This document shows, piece after piece, positions 50,692 to 62,172 of a DNA stretch of 64,000 nt; the first letter of the stretch is position 1; the number at the start of each line of letters is the position of its first letter. The stretch covers positions 880,501-944,500 of the forward strand of contig JAPWGK010000001.1 in NCBI GenBank assembly GCA_029641185.1. The letters run 5' to 3'. Source of the DNA: Pseudofabraea citricarpa (lineage: Eukaryota; Ascomycota; Leotiomycetes; Helotiales; Dermateaceae). The translations under genes were made by a program, and so were the position numbers. The notes beneath the pieces were generated by a model. It was not told the DNA's origin, did not search any database, and saw only the letters and a program-made list of their open reading frames with translations.

Positions 50692-53099
50692 GGTGTCGAT
50701 GTGGTTGCTGTATCCTCAAGTATCTTATGGGAGGCTCACTCACGGCTGGGGAATGCAAGTAGAAGGGATAGACAGACAACAGGACAAACTCGAGTGGAAA
50801 AGAAGGACAATTATACTTACAATTGCGGCGCAGCCAAGCTGATGGCACCTATCTCTAACTCAGTTTCGTAGTCTGCTAACCCTGTCAACCGACATCACTC
50901 TGCGCCAAATCTCTGTGATAGAGGGGAAGGATGGAAACTGGGGTAACGAAAGTCTGATGTTGATTGGATCTCCGCCATTGGGCCTTTCCCCGGACCAGCA
51001 GTAGCGGCCATTTGAGCATTTGAGACGTGGAGTAGCAGAAGTGTAGATCGTTTCCTCGGCTCGATATCCGTTTTTGTGCACATGTTGACCCCTCGCTCTG
51101 AACCATCCAGGTTTCCTTTGGGGTGCAAGTTCACAACAATTGTAGACTTCCTGAATCCCTCTCACATGGAGCCTTTTTCCCTCAGGAGAGTTTCAGCCAA
51201 CACCAAGACCGTGAAGCTTTCGCAAACTCTTGTTTCCCCGTGAGGCGCGACAACAAGAAATCGCTCCGAAGCTTCTCTCAACTGAACAAGAAGGCGAAAG
51301 CTTGGTGGTACATGGGTACGTACTTCGATGAATACCAAGACCGTCTGCTCAGCGCGTCCACACCACTCACGCGACCATCAGACGTTCCGACGTCATGGTA
51401 GTATATCCTCGTCGGTTTTCGAGTGCCAATTGGACCGTCTGGGGAAGTCGTCAACTCGTGCAAGGCTGGGCATTTGTCTGGGCAGGCCATCAAGGCACGT
51501 TTGGACGGGGGCGCCGAGAAGATCTGGAGGGATCTCGCCGTGTCTCACCACGCACAGCAAGGCGAATCCGGGCGTTGGTTTTCTGGCATTGTGGCATTGT
51601 GGAATTATTCTGACATGCTGCAAGATATGCCTCGACGGCTGGTGATCATTGCCATGCCGAGCAAAGAGCGTGCAGCAGAATGACGTTGGATGTGGAGCAG
51701 GTCTCGTGAGACACGGCTGCCTGAGGCCGTATGCTGACTTCCACTTGGGCAGACAGGTTTGTCGCTGGCTAATTGTCAAGTCCGATTTCGATCGAGAGCA
51801 AGAATTCGTCCATTGTTCATGTGACATTCGAGATTGTTGAAGAGTTGCAATTTACTTCAATTTACTTTCGAGAACCTTGATAATCGCTAATCTATCAATC
51901 CTCCGTCTCGAAAAAGGTACAAAAGTCAATTCACTGCTGATGGTCATCTGACCTATCGCTGGGCTGAGGATCCATTCTGAATCTCTAACCCTCGCTACTC
52001 ACCCTTCACATGTCTCTCGAGTAACTTTACTAGCTTTCTACTCCGGTAGTTCAGTTTAATAACTGGCGGATTGCTCTTTCGGGCTGTTCCTTTTGTGGCC
52101 CGTCGAGTGCCGCCCCCGCATACCATTACCCCATGGGGTATTCGTGTGGTTTTTAATGGGATTCAAAGAATGTAGTTTCTGAGTCTTGTTTTCATTGGCA
52201 CTTAGTCGGAGACTACAACAACGTTAGAACAGAACATACTCCAAGTCTCAACTCACAGGTGTGTTGAGTGTTGCATCCGAATGCATGGGGTGGCACTTGT
52301 GGTATGGATAAATACCTACCTATCTTAGGCTATCTAGGTAGGTACCCAACCACAGTAAAGATGAAGAAGGTCTTACCGATGTTTATAGACGGTCAAGATG
52401 GTCAAGAAAAGGTACGCCTACCTAGTTATATAGTTTGAGACCAGTCTAGAAGTTGTCAGGTGTCTTTAAAGAGGTCACACATGTTCCATTTTCGATTGTG
52501 TTTCAACATTGTCCCGTTTCCATTTGCCATCTCTAATCCTTCCCCTTTTTCTTTGCCGTTCATTTTATCTCAATCAGCACCAAAATATCCTTCTATTATC
52601 TATATATTCATCCTCCTCTTCGTTGCAACAATAACTTCAAACTCCATCCTACAGACATCCCCATACACTAAATCCAGTCATACTGTGGTGGTTAAGCGAG
52701 GAACCATAAGAACACTGAATACTCAACATACAGCACAAAAATGAAATTAGTGGCTTTCAAACGGAGGTATTATCAATTGCACTTATATCTAATATCTCCA
52801 TCGCCATCAAGCAGATACCACCACTTTCCTTCCTCAGAGATTCATCTTCCTCTTCAGGCGACGAGGATATTGTTTCAATCCCAGCAGCTGTCACCAACCA
52901 TCTCATTCATATGCCAGCGTTCTTATACTTGCGATGTAATACATAATTCACCTATATAAATCCTTCTTGCGGTTAAATCACGTTGACTATATTACAAATC
53001 CCCTTCTTTTCTTCTCTCCTCTTTCTGTCTACCCCTCTACCCTATTGTTTCTTGACAGCGAACTGATTAGTATAACCTAGTTTAATCAGCCATCCACAC
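50692..53099. other. Intergenic region
   Basis: Promoter side of the second transporter and left flank of the tandem array. No supported gene. It contains the TACCTACCTA/TAGGTAGGTA inverted repeat at 52313-52344. Overlapping open frames on both strands at 51120-51840 lack domains. Confidence 0.5.
52313..52344. repeat. TACCTACCTA...TAGGTAGGTA inverted repeat
   Basis: Ten-base perfect arms separated by 12 bp that themselves include TTAGGCTA. It is the same sequence family as the palindrome at 37759-37776. Confidence 0.85.
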
Positions 53100-53465
53100 A
53101 ATTCATAATCCACCAACCAAGCGACTAGCTTACAAAAGCATTTCGTTGCGTGACGGACCAAGAGGTGAATTACAATGCCCCAGCCAACTAGCTACCCTAT
53201 AGAAGTATTTCGTTGCGTGACGGACCAGAAGTGAATTACAATGCCCCAGCCAACTAGCTACCTTATAGAAGTATTTCGTTGCGTGACGGACCAGAAGTGA
53301 ATTACAATGCCCCAGCCAAGTAGCCAGCTTATAGACTCATTTCGTTGCGTAACGGACCTGAAGAAGTGAATCACACACAATACCCCAGCCAAGTAAGTAC
53401 AGAATCATTTCGTTGCGTTACGGACTGAAGAGTGAGTTATGATACCGCAGCCAGCCAAGCGACTA
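53100..53465. repeat. 67-bp tandem repeat array, five copies plus partials
   Basis: Five copies of a core TTTCGTTGCGTGACGGAC begin (including the leading A) at 53140, 53207, 53273, 53339 and 53407, spacing 67, 66, 66 and 68 bp. Between cores lies GAATTACAATGCCCCAGCC followed by CAACTAGCTA-like bases. The central base of the core varies (GTGACGG, GTAACGG, GTTACGG), and copies diverge towards the right. Both edges carry a CCAAGCGACTA stretch. Non-coding as far as I can see. It sits about 550-900 bp upstream of the kinase gene. Confidence 0.95.
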
Positions 53466-53492
53466 CCCCCCCCCCCCCCCCCCCCCCCCCCC
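53466..53492. repeat. Poly(C) tract of about 27 bases
   Basis: Uninterrupted C run directly at the right end of the 67-bp array. Exact length is doubtful because such runs are hard to sequence. Confidence 0.9.
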
Positions 53493-53539
53493 GCCTTTTT
53501 TAATTTATTTATCTGACTTATTGTGGGTTTTTGTTGGTA

Positions 53540-53565
53540 GTATCATGTGACTAATCACGTGATAC
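53540..53565. promoter_or_regulatory. 26-bp near-palindrome with CACGTG
   Basis: Arms GTATCATGTGA and TCACGTGATAC separated by CTAA; only one mismatch between the 11-bp arms. The right arm contains an E-box CACGTG and the left a CATGTG variant, so it may bind a bHLH factor pair. It lies 75 bp right of the poly(C) tract and about 440 bp upstream of the kinase start. Confidence 0.5.
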
Positions 53566-54005
53566 ACCATTCGATTGGACTCGGTGAATCCACTTCCACC
53601 TGTATAATATCACGATCCTTACGATCCTCCTCTTAGAATACAACAACTATTACCAACCCGATTCAAGTACGTATACTCAGTGAACCCCACTGACTCTGCG
53701 TGGAATCCTAGGTAATCACCCTCGATCACCTTATACTGTATTGGGCAGTACTGGTGTATCGACAGTTTTCTTTCTTCCACCATCTATGTGCCTAGCCAAC
53801 GAAGTTTAATAGAAGAGACCTAGTCATCTCCAAGTGCCTAGCACAAAATGCGAGGACTAAAGGATGCTCTGCACAAAAATAAAGAGAAAGAAAAGGGTGG
53901 AAACACGCCAGACCAGCCACCTGCATTTCGTAAACACCAGCACCCAAAACAACCACAGTTCCTGCCTCAAGATGCCAACGCGCCATCAATCCATTTGACA
54001 TACAC

Positions 54006-55146
54006 ATGGCGTCTCCTCTCAAAGCCGGTCAGTACATCGAGGGTAAGCTAAGCAGATATATGCTCGCTAAGCAAGTCCACAGAGATATCTGGACAGCCAC
54101 GTACGCAGCCCTGCATATCTATTATTAATTAGTGATCCGCCCCTATTGACATGGCGCAGGAGTGCAGAGCTCGGCAGAGTGACCATTAAGATCCCTCCTA
54201 GATACCGCCTAGACAACGAACGCGACGTGCTTAGGCATTTCGATGGCCGGCGGGGAATTCGCCAGCTGTTAGACGAGACGTCAAACCCACCAGCTCTGGT
54301 ACTTACACATCTCGATGATAATCTCCTAGCTGCCTCGAACTCGAAAAGACTTGAAAAGACTGAGATTAAGTTGGTGGCAAGGAAAATCCTCGAAGCTCTC
54401 CGAGAACTCCACGAGGATGGCTACGTGCATACTGGTAAATATTTACCTACTTCTCCCTGCTTTCGTTAAAAATCACCACCGTGACTTATGAAATTCTAGA
54501 TATAAAGCCAGATAATATTCTCGTCAATTATGGCAGTGGATCTTCTCGACTTGCAGAGATTCAACTTGGCGACTGTGGTGATGCATGTCGTGTGAATACA
54601 ACGGATCATCTCAAGCTGGGAGAAAATGGGCATGTCATCGGAGCTCATATGTTCAGAAGTCCAGAAGCCATGCTTAATCTGAGATGGGGAACTCCTACTG
54701 ATATCTGGTCCTTGGGTACACTGGTGAGTATATTCAGATTTGCGTCATCGGTTGTACGTATTATCTCGCTAACCTTGCTACAGCTGACCAGCTTGATATG
54801 GGGACTGGGCTGGCATATCTTTAAGCCTGACCCCGAGGATGCTAGTCCAGACGATGAGGCATACCCCAATCATGTATTAGTGAAGCAGATTGCATTTTTT
54901 GGTCCCTTTCCATTGAGCTACTTTGAATTTCTTCCCAAGGAAGACGAGCGATGGAAATTCATAGGTGATGCCACACAGTACATTATAGACAATCAGAAGT
55001 GGAAGCCGTTTGCTCAGGCGGAGGACAAAGAGCTCACTAAGGAGGACAGGGCATTTATCTGTAGAATCATGAAGCTCGATCCGAGGGATAGGCCGACAGC
55101 AAAGGAGCTCTTGCACGACCCGTGGCTAACAGGTATAGACGTATAG
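54006..55146 (+). CDS. SRPK-like protein kinase
   Basis: Serine/threonine kinase of the SRPK-like group found in many copies in filamentous fungi. Four exons (54006-54100, 54160-54434, 54500-54723, 54784-55146) give 318 residues. N-lobe: GQYIEGKLSRYMLAKQVHR for the glycine-loop region and the ATP Lys42 in VTIKIP. Catalytic loop: Asp124, Lys126 and Asn129 in HTDIKPDNIL. The metal-binding DFG reads DCG (148-150), with the Asp kept. FRSPEAMLNLRWG is the activation-segment end, TDIWSLG the F-helix, and LDPRDRPTAKELL the final helix. The N-terminus is unusually short. A 67-codon frame (53848-54051) overlaps the start in another phase and may represent the lost N-terminal part (see findings). Activity is plausible but unproven. 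Confidence 0.8.
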
Positions 55147-56136
55147 CTCCTCTACCTGATTTGCGACCAGAAACTATTATTTCAGTCTTTTGATTCCAAA
55201 TTGGCAAAGTGATGAAAGTGCTTCGCTAAAGAGCTCCATTGCAGAGTCTCTTAGAAAACCCTTACCTACTTGGAATGGATCCAAGCAGAAGGATGTCCAC
55301 TCCGAGCCACTCACAAGGATTCGCAAGCAGCTGCAGTCGTTCACAATTATGTGCCCCGGACGCCCGCCCATGCATATGTTTCCGCGGTAGAGGTGCACTA
55401 GAGAACGCATGACCTGAAATGTACCAATGGTGGATGGCAGAAACAAGGCAAAATATGGTCTGCTTGCTGCAACGTCCCCCTTTGAGAGACTCAGTTCTCG
55501 TGCCTCCCGCTTCCGCCAACCACTCAATCACGCAGGGATGGGTATAGCACGCTGCCAGTAGACGGAGGGGCGGAGATATCGCCGGTTCCAGGGCCGCAGG
55601 ACGAGTGCGCCATCGGGAGAGGTGTGCACATCGAAACGAAGGATGTGCCGCAGACTCCATATAAAAAGGGATGGTAGATTGGGGGAAATGGAAATTTTCG
55701 CAATTTGCTCTACTGTAGGTAGGTGATTGATGATTGTGTTGTGGCTGAACAAGATGGCCCGGCTCGCCGAGAGTGGGTAAGGTGGGTGTTATGCTTTCTG
55801 ATTCGCCGGATTCCGAAGACGCGCTGTGACGTCGGCATGACCCCTGTGATGCAACATCTGCGTCATCGTGCATGGCCGCCGTGGGAGGGGTCTGATGAGA
55901 TGAAAATGCGCTCGGATCGAAAACATGACATGTTGCGCTGCGCTGCACTCTGCTCGCCCGCCGCACAATAAAAGCCATGCTGTCTCCCCGAAGGAGGTCG
56001 AGAACAGTTCGTGATCTCTCCAGCCCCACGCCAGCAGAAGTTGCAGCCGACAGAGGCTTCTCACGAGACACGGCGCCGTGCTCCTCTCGTGGGAAGGAAG
56101 CGGGAGACTGAGTGGTGGGGTGTTATGTTGGAGGTG

Positions 56137-56137
<1 letters not shown>

Positions 56138-56170
<33 letters not shown>
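56138..56170. repeat. (CAG)n trinucleotide repeat
   Basis: About eleven CAG units followed by CACAACAACCACC. All frames across it are open, but no flanking protein is recognised. Confidence 0.95.
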
Positions 56171-56172
<2 letters not shown>

Positions 56173-56836
56173 CAACAACCACCACCACCACCGCTCACTC
56201 ACCTTCCCAGCGAACCAGCCAGGTCTTGCTTCCTCGCTCGCTCGCTCGTGGGAGGCCAAAACATGTCGTATTTGCTCAGCGAAAAAGGTGGTTCCAGACT
56301 CATCGACGCTCGAGAATAGGTCATCGGAGGCGAGGCTGCTGCTGGCCAGATCGGTCCCAGAACTGCGATGGGGGTTTAATCTGCACAACCTGCACAACCT
56401 GCCCTGTGAATGATCCTTGCTGTCAACCTGACCTGCTGTCATCGAGCGAAGTCGACGGAATCAAGTGCCCAGTAACAAGCTGCTGCCCCACCTCGCAGGA
56501 GAAGAGAGGCTTCCACTGCTGTTGCATATTAAAGAGCCCATATCGTACCGCACCCCGTAGCTCCAGCCGTCTGACAATATAAGGTCCAAGCCTAAAGGCC
56601 CTCCTCAAAACACTTTAGCGTTGATGTCGTTTCTGTCCAGCAGCCAAACCCGCCAGACCAGCCAAACCAGCCCCAAGCTCGCACCCTGTGTGTTGTGAAA
56701 AACCTTGTCTCTGCCGATATCACCCCGTGCATCTGCATTCCGCTTCACTCCTACTACTACCTCACCTCACCTCACCTCACACTGTACGCAAGAAGAACCC
56801 TTGACCGTGGGCCTGTCGCTGTTGTCGCTCCTGTCG

Positions 56837-56859
56837 CCGTCGTCGTCGTCGTCGTCGTC
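56837..56859. repeat. (CGT)n trinucleotide repeat
   Basis: Seven to eight CGT units in the probable promoter or 5' leader of YPD1. Confidence 0.85.
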
Positions 56860-57105
56860 TGTTGTCGCGCCTTTGCCCACCCCCGCGCGGGTTTGTTCTG
56901 TTTCGAGAGCATCTCCACTCCAGACGGATCTCGTATCGGAGAAGCGACTAAGATTTTCGCGTAACCCATCAACCTCCTTCCAACGTTTCGCACTCGCAAC
57001 CTCGGAACATCTGGAATCCTGCGTAATCTTCCCCTCGAATCTTTATCGTCACGGGCACCTACACCGATAGAGTCCTGGCAGATCCCCACACTGCAAGCCG
57101 TCACC

Positions 57106-57740
57106 ATGTCTCCCACCAGTGCCAACCACGAGCCAGAGGACCGGGTAAGCTATCAACTTCATGCTCTTCGCACTCTCATACCACACCGCATTCACATCCG
57201 CATCCAGAGCTGACAATGTGCCCTACAGAGCGAGGAGGGCTCAGTCGGCGCCCCCGACCTGAGTGCTCTGGGTCCCAATATTGATGTGATGACCTTTGAG
57301 CAGATCCTGGAGATGGATGACGATGAGGATGAGCGCGAGTTTAGCAAGTCGATTGTCTTTGGCTTCTTTGAGCAAGCCGAGGCGACTTTTGTGAAGATGG
57401 AAGATGCCTTGTGAGTGAGCACATGCGCAACGCATGGCATGACTGGGTCAAGAAACGCGCTGACAGATGCCTTGCGATTAGGAAAGAGAAGGATCTTGCG
57501 ACACTTTCATCTCTGGGTCATTTCTTGAAGGGTTCGTCTGCAACTCTGGGCCTGACCAAGGTCAAGGACAGTTGCGAGAAGATCCAGCACTATGGGGCCA
57601 AGAAGGCCGAAGATGGGACGGCTGATGAGCCGGACGAGGAGAAGTGCTTGGAACGGATCAAGGAGACTCTGGTTGCAGTCAGGGAGGAATACGCCGACTG
57701 CGAGAAGGTATTGAAGAAGTTCTTCGCCGCTGGCAGCTAG
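57106..57740 (+). CDS. YPD1: Histidine-containing phosphotransfer protein Ypd1
   Basis: HPt protein relaying phosphate from hybrid histidine kinases to the response regulators Ssk1 and Skn7; it shuttles between cytosol and nucleus. Three exons (57106-57144, 57229-57410, 57482-57740) give 159 residues, the usual fungal length. The phosphoaccepting His87 stands in HFLKGSSATLGL. Upstream is IDVMTFEQILEMDDDEDEREFSKSIVF, matching the conserved helix pair with its acidic loop, and downstream are KVKDSCEKIQHYG and a final helix ECADCEKVLKKF-like. Start chosen at the ATG in CACCATG context; the acidic first exon fits. Usually a single essential copy in ascomycetes. Confidence 0.96.
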
Positions 57741-58809
57741 ATGGACAGGTTGTGTCATGGAGCACGTTCTCGTGCTGGATATCCGGTGGCACAGGTAACA
57801 GACAAGCCGCAGGGTTCACAGCGACGACATTGGAGTTCACGCATGAGCAGCGGTCTTCTCTTACAACACCAACGCTCCTCATCCTCATCATCATCCTGAC
57901 ATCTCAGGATAATGTTCACTTTTACATCCCTGAAAGTGCTTCTCGGCATGGCATATGGGACTCTTCTTTTCCTGTCTTTTCCTACGATCCCCTTTAGCGT
58001 TCTATGACTGGTGCAGACTTGATGAGGTTGTTGATATGGTGCCTTGGATCACTTCTTTTTAGTTGCTGATAGCAAGAGCAAATGATAATTACAATGCAGT
58101 CCAAGACAATCGTTTATCCTACCTTCCAGCCGGCTTATGAAGATCTGCAGAGGATCAGATGCGGGCCGAGAGTCCTTGTGGTTGCTGTATCTCTACAAAG
58201 TTGAGTGAGTAAGTGAGGGGTACTTGGTGGAGGAAGCTACGGAGGTATAGGCGTTAAGCAAATCCCTGCACCAACCGTATCATAGACGATGCCGCTTCAA
58301 GTCCTGCTGCTTTTCCTAGTTTAATATTGCATGGCTTAAGCCTTCAAAAATGGCAGCTACCTACAGTATTTAAGCTGCATGGTAGCTGTGTGGCTTGACA
58401 TTACGTAGGCGTGAATAGGAACTTTACTTCCTACTGTCTCTTTGATTTCTGGATTATAACGGTACTTCACCAAGTGTCAGCAGGAATGGGATGCTGTAAA
58501 AAAAAAAAAAAAAAAAAAAGCCCCACCAACAGGTGTGTCTTGGAGATGGAGGTCTGGAGTACCCAATGATGTCAGCAGCTCGAGCGTGCTTGACACTACT
58601 ACGGACCCTGGTCTCCCCTATACTTTCGTTAGTCTTCGGCTAAGCAAGGCTGAGAACCTTCAACTCCCCTCCCCCCCTGAACTGATCTCTTGCATGCAGC
58701 ACCTCGCCAGTTACTCTCATCAGCTGTCCCGGTATATACACAGCAAACGTCTCCTCCTCTGTCTCTCTCTCTCTCCCCCACGGCTCTTAGGGGCTGATGA
58801 TCTACCACC
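57741..58809. other. Intergenic region
   Basis: YPD1 3' region and promoter of the AKAP7-like gene. A poly(A) tract of about 22 bases lies at 58498-58519, and (CT)n at 58762-58776 precedes the next gene. No supported gene. Confidence 0.5.
58498..58519. repeat. Poly(A) tract
   Basis: About 22 consecutive A. No retrotransposon body or target-site duplication recognised next to it. Confidence 0.9.
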
Positions 58810-59505
58810 ATGCCGCCCAAGCTATCCAAGCCACATCTGACGCACTTTCTCTGCGTACCGCTCATCACTCCGTCATCCCGAGGTCAAGTGCAAAGGTCTC
58901 TCGCATCTTTCCGCACAGATGTCACGTCGGACCCAGCTTCGGGAAGCTCAGGCGTCATTCCAGAAAAGGCGATACGACCGTTGGGGACGCTACACCTGAC
59001 GCTGGGAGTGATGAGTCTGGGCACCCAAGATCGTGTCAACGAAGCTTTAGCACTACTGAAGTCAATCAATCTGGCGGAACTCGTCTCAACCACGTCGGGC
59101 CCGTTGAAGGTCACCCTGCGTGGCCTGGAGAGCATGCATCCTCCGGGCAAGACCTCGATTCTATATTCGTCACCGGTCGACCATGACTCTCGGCTGCAGG
59201 ACCTCTGTCTGAATCTGAGGGAGATGTTTACTGACTTTCTCGTGCCAGACACGCGGCCACTTCTTCTCCACGCCACCATCGTCAACACAATATATGTTCC
59301 TGGGGTTAGAGGGAAAGGCTCCGGCCACGGCAAGAACCGAGCAAAATTAACTATTGACGCTAGAGACATCCTAGAGAAATATCAAGATTTCAAATGGATG
59401 GAAGATGTACGAGTGGAGAATATTGCTATATGCAGAATGGGTGCCAAGAAAATGGATGATGGGAACGAGGAGTACGTTGTGGAGGGAGAGGTACGGATGC
59501 CTTGA
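58810..59505 (+). CDS. AKAP7-like 2H phosphoesterase domain protein
   Basis: Single-exon gene, 231 residues. It belongs to the 2H (LigT-like) superfamily, in the AKAP7/ASCC1 branch whose members hydrolyse 2',3'-cyclic or 2',5'-linked nucleotides or act in RNA-linked repair complexes. Both catalytic HxT motifs are present and correctly spaced: HLTLG at residue 62 and HATIV at 154. The N-terminus KPHLTHFLCVPLI is the first strand, and PLKVTLRGLESMHPP and KIDARDIL-like segments match the fold. No KH domain is seen, so it is closer to stand-alone AKAP7-like proteins than to full ASCC1. Substrate unknown. Confidence 0.85.
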   Translation: MPPKLSKPHLTHFLCVPLITPSSRGQVQRSLASFRTDVTSDPASGSSGVIPEKAIRPLGTLHLTLGVMSLGTQDRVNEALALLKSINLAELVSTTSGPLKVTLRGLESMHPPGKTSILYSSPVDHDSRLQDLCLNLREMFTDFLVPDTRPLLLHATIVNTIYVPGVRGKGSGHGKNRAKLTIDARDILEKYQDFKWMEDVRVENIAICRMGAKKMDDGNEEYVVEGEVRMP

Positions 59506-61318
59506 AAGACGTCTTCCAAGAGAAGCTTTCGAGATGACTCCAAAGCTGCGAACAAAGAATTTGGGCATATCTACACACCCCAAGGTCCTTTGACGCAAGG
59601 ACCGTATTATGCTCACAATCAAGTATCTATAAAATACCTTAGGAGTGCTTGAGATGACTAGCCACCACGGAACAAATCACGTGTCGTCACTTTATATACT
59701 GCTCGTGAGGAGGCCACACGACGGGTCTTCCAGGTTTGGGGGAGTTTGAGGAGACAAGGTACCCGTGAGTTCAAGTGGGTTGTTGAGGCTCTGCGTTTCT
59801 TGGGCACTCCACTCCTCCACAACTCCCTTGAAAGTCAAAAGGATGCAAGTAATCATTCAAATGACATGTTCGACGCTAATTGGTGGTGGCCCGGCGACCC
59901 TGCAGACAAGGCATGTCGGCCCCTGTACACTGCACTCGACGTGTGGCTCATAAATAAAAACTCAGTCTTGTATCAATGGTCTGAGGAAGCAACAATAAGG
60001 AGGAGAAAGCTCCGCGGGGAAACAGCCGGTTGGACACGGAATGTGCAGGTTTGTGCTTCTTTCGTCCTTTCGAGAGCAATAAGGGGCAAGTAAGCGGTCT
60101 GATGATCTGTCTCTCTCTTTCTCTTGTACTTCCGTACTAGGTGGAACATCATGTCGGTGTTGTCGACCTAACAGAGTTATGGGACAGCTAGCTTCCGGAG
60201 CCGTGAGAAGCAGCGCGAAATTATGGTTTGTTTGCTTCAATCTCAGAAGTTGGAACACCTTCCGAGTTGTGTCTTCCGTAAGAAAGGGAGGGCCGCACCG
60301 CACCGCACCACCACCGTAGAGAATCCGGATACCTACATGGTGTGCGATACACACATACCACGGTAGACCATCAACTACAACCACAGCTGATAGGCAAACC
60401 CTTCATCCGACCCCCAACTGGACACCGGACCCACCCGAGTTGAAATGAATTCGCAGTATCGTGTAGGATGTGATAGAATACCAAACGGCCTTGTATTCCC
60501 ACCTGTCGACCTCGGTCGAATACGTAAAACTCTCTCTGTCGTGTTTGTTTCCAGTCTCAGGACCATCGAATCACGAAAAGCTCATCTTACGCATCTCGTC
60601 TCCTCTGCAGGGCGAGATGACTGTCCCAGTGTTTCGAAAGGCCATGTTGATGCTGCATTGGCCAACCCTATCCATGCGCAGCTGAGGTGCAAGTGTGTGC
60701 ATGCGTTGTCCTCGACTCCTCGGCACTTTATCCCAGTAGGTGGGAGGTGGTTTAATAGTCCATTCCCTTGTTGCTGCCATTCATTCCCTACACCTTTCTT
60801 CCAAAGAGAGAGAGAGAGAGAGAGAAAGAAAGTTGCTGCTGCTGCTGCGAACAACCAAAAACCCAGTGCTCGCAAAAGAAACTTGTTCCCAGACCATCTG
60901 AGAACCTCGAATTCTTTGTTCTGTTTTTTTTTGCATCATTGCGGCTCTTTCTTGCGTTGGTTGAATTTTGCCAACACGTGAAGAGCGAGCGAGCGAGCGA
61001 CCCTACCGACCGCCTCCGCCAAATTCTGCTCTCGTCAACCCGGGAAGCAACAACTCAACCCCAGCACGCTACCACAGGACCCCTCGCGATCCCCCTTCAA
61101 CAGCGTGGACTCGGACTCGGATTTTTGTGTTTAAACTGAAGCTGGGCCTCTTTATCTTCCGTCGTCAGGAACATCAACTTGTCTTTCAACACTGGCTTAT
61201 TGCACCACTGCAAGCATCCTTATCGTCGGTCGAGCCATCTCGAATTGCCCCGCTCCCACCTCTCATCCTACCCTTCAGCCATCGTGACTCCAAAGCATAC
61301 GTTAGAGACTCATCCAGC
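59506..61318. other. Intergenic region and probable 5' leader
   Basis: Between the AKAP7-like gene and the zinc-finger-like gene. CGCACCGCACCACC near 60296 and a (GA)n run at 60805-60824 are the only repeats. The frame stays open from 60968 into the next gene, but the encoded residues are low-complexity, so I treat it as 5' leader. Confidence 0.5.
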
Positions 61319-62172
61319 ATGGTACCGAGTGATAATCCGTTAGATCGGTATATTCATGATCCCGATGAGGGTGTTCCAGGCTACCCTAGGTACAATGCTG
61401 CATCCATAGCACCCGTTCTGGCAGAACCACAATACTGGTCTGCGGTCCAGCGCCCTCCAACCAGGCAGGATTCTTATTCTTCCTCGGGAACCAGTAGCAG
61501 ACAGTATTCGGATGATAGTAGCAGAATCTCTGCATCCTCCAACGCATCAACTGCTCCAACTAATCATCCAAATCAGGTCGGGGACCCCGGCCCTATGATT
61601 CCTGTATGTGTAACAAGCAGTTTTTTTCATGGGCCTCGTTTGAACTAACCGGACTCCAGTGCGAGTTTGCATACATCGGCTGCGAAATCGAGATACCTAT
61701 TCATAACTTCGAATCCTGGCTATCTCACTCCGAATCTCATTTCGCACCGTATAACCCCCCAACGAAAGCAATCTGCACATTTTGTGACAAAGATACCGCC
61801 GTTTTCGAAAACGAGGAAGATCCATTTTGGAACTGGCGAAAGAGGATGGCACATATCCACGACCACTTCGTGGAAATTCCAAGTTCGCAAGTACGACCAG
61901 ACTTCTGGGTTCTTGATTATCTTCGAAGCATTAGGCACATAAGTGAGGAGGACTACAACCATGCGATCTTATATGATGAGAGGCCTCCGTTAGAGAATGT
62001 ATACCCACTGGGGTACCAGCCGCAAGAAGTCGCAGAGAAAAAATACAGAGAGTCACAAATCACTCATGACCTGGGAAGAGAAAAAAGAGAAATGAGACGC
62101 TCCAAACAGAAGGGGAGATCGACATATGGAAGCTCTCGAAGACACGATGTCAAGGTTCATCCCTCCAAGTAA
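61319..62172 (+). CDS. Conserved fungal protein with a degenerate C2H2-type zinc finger
   Basis: Not recognised as a characterised protein. Two exons (61319-61603, 61660-62172) give 265 residues. The first 95 residues are Ser/Pro/Asn-rich and disordered. After the intron comes a Cys/His cluster, CEFAYIGC followed by a WLSHSESH block, the order of a C2H2 finger with long spacing. It continues with AICTFCDK and MAHIHDHF, which could form a second metal site. The domain ends in DFWVLDYLRSIRHISEEDY. The C-terminus is strongly basic (REKREMRRSKQKGRS), compatible with nuclear location. Similar proteins are numerous in filamentous ascomycetes; role unknown. The start at 61319 is the first ATG after the low-complexity leader; an in-frame ATG at 60968 exists but gives an unconvincing extension. 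Confidence 0.75.

Larger units (their letters stand above)
55147..57105. other. Intergenic region upstream of YPD1
   Basis: About 2 kb. The minus-strand frame 55262-56071 (269 codons) and neighbours are open but without a domain, overlapping equally open plus frames. It contains a (GCA)n repeat and a (CGT)n repeat listed separately, and CTCACCTCACCTCACC at 56760-56778. Confidence 0.5.

Noticed and set aside
53100..53465. CRISPR-like array
   Set aside because: Spacers are not unique but copies of each other, the genome is eukaryotic and no cas gene is present; it is a plain tandem repeat.
55262..56071. 269-codon minus-strand open frame upstream of YPD1
   Set aside because: No recognisable motif; competing open frames on the plus strand and a triplet repeat explain the openness.
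58498..58519. Poly(A) tail of a retrotransposed gene
   Set aside because: No processed gene copy lies to its left and no target-site duplication is visible.
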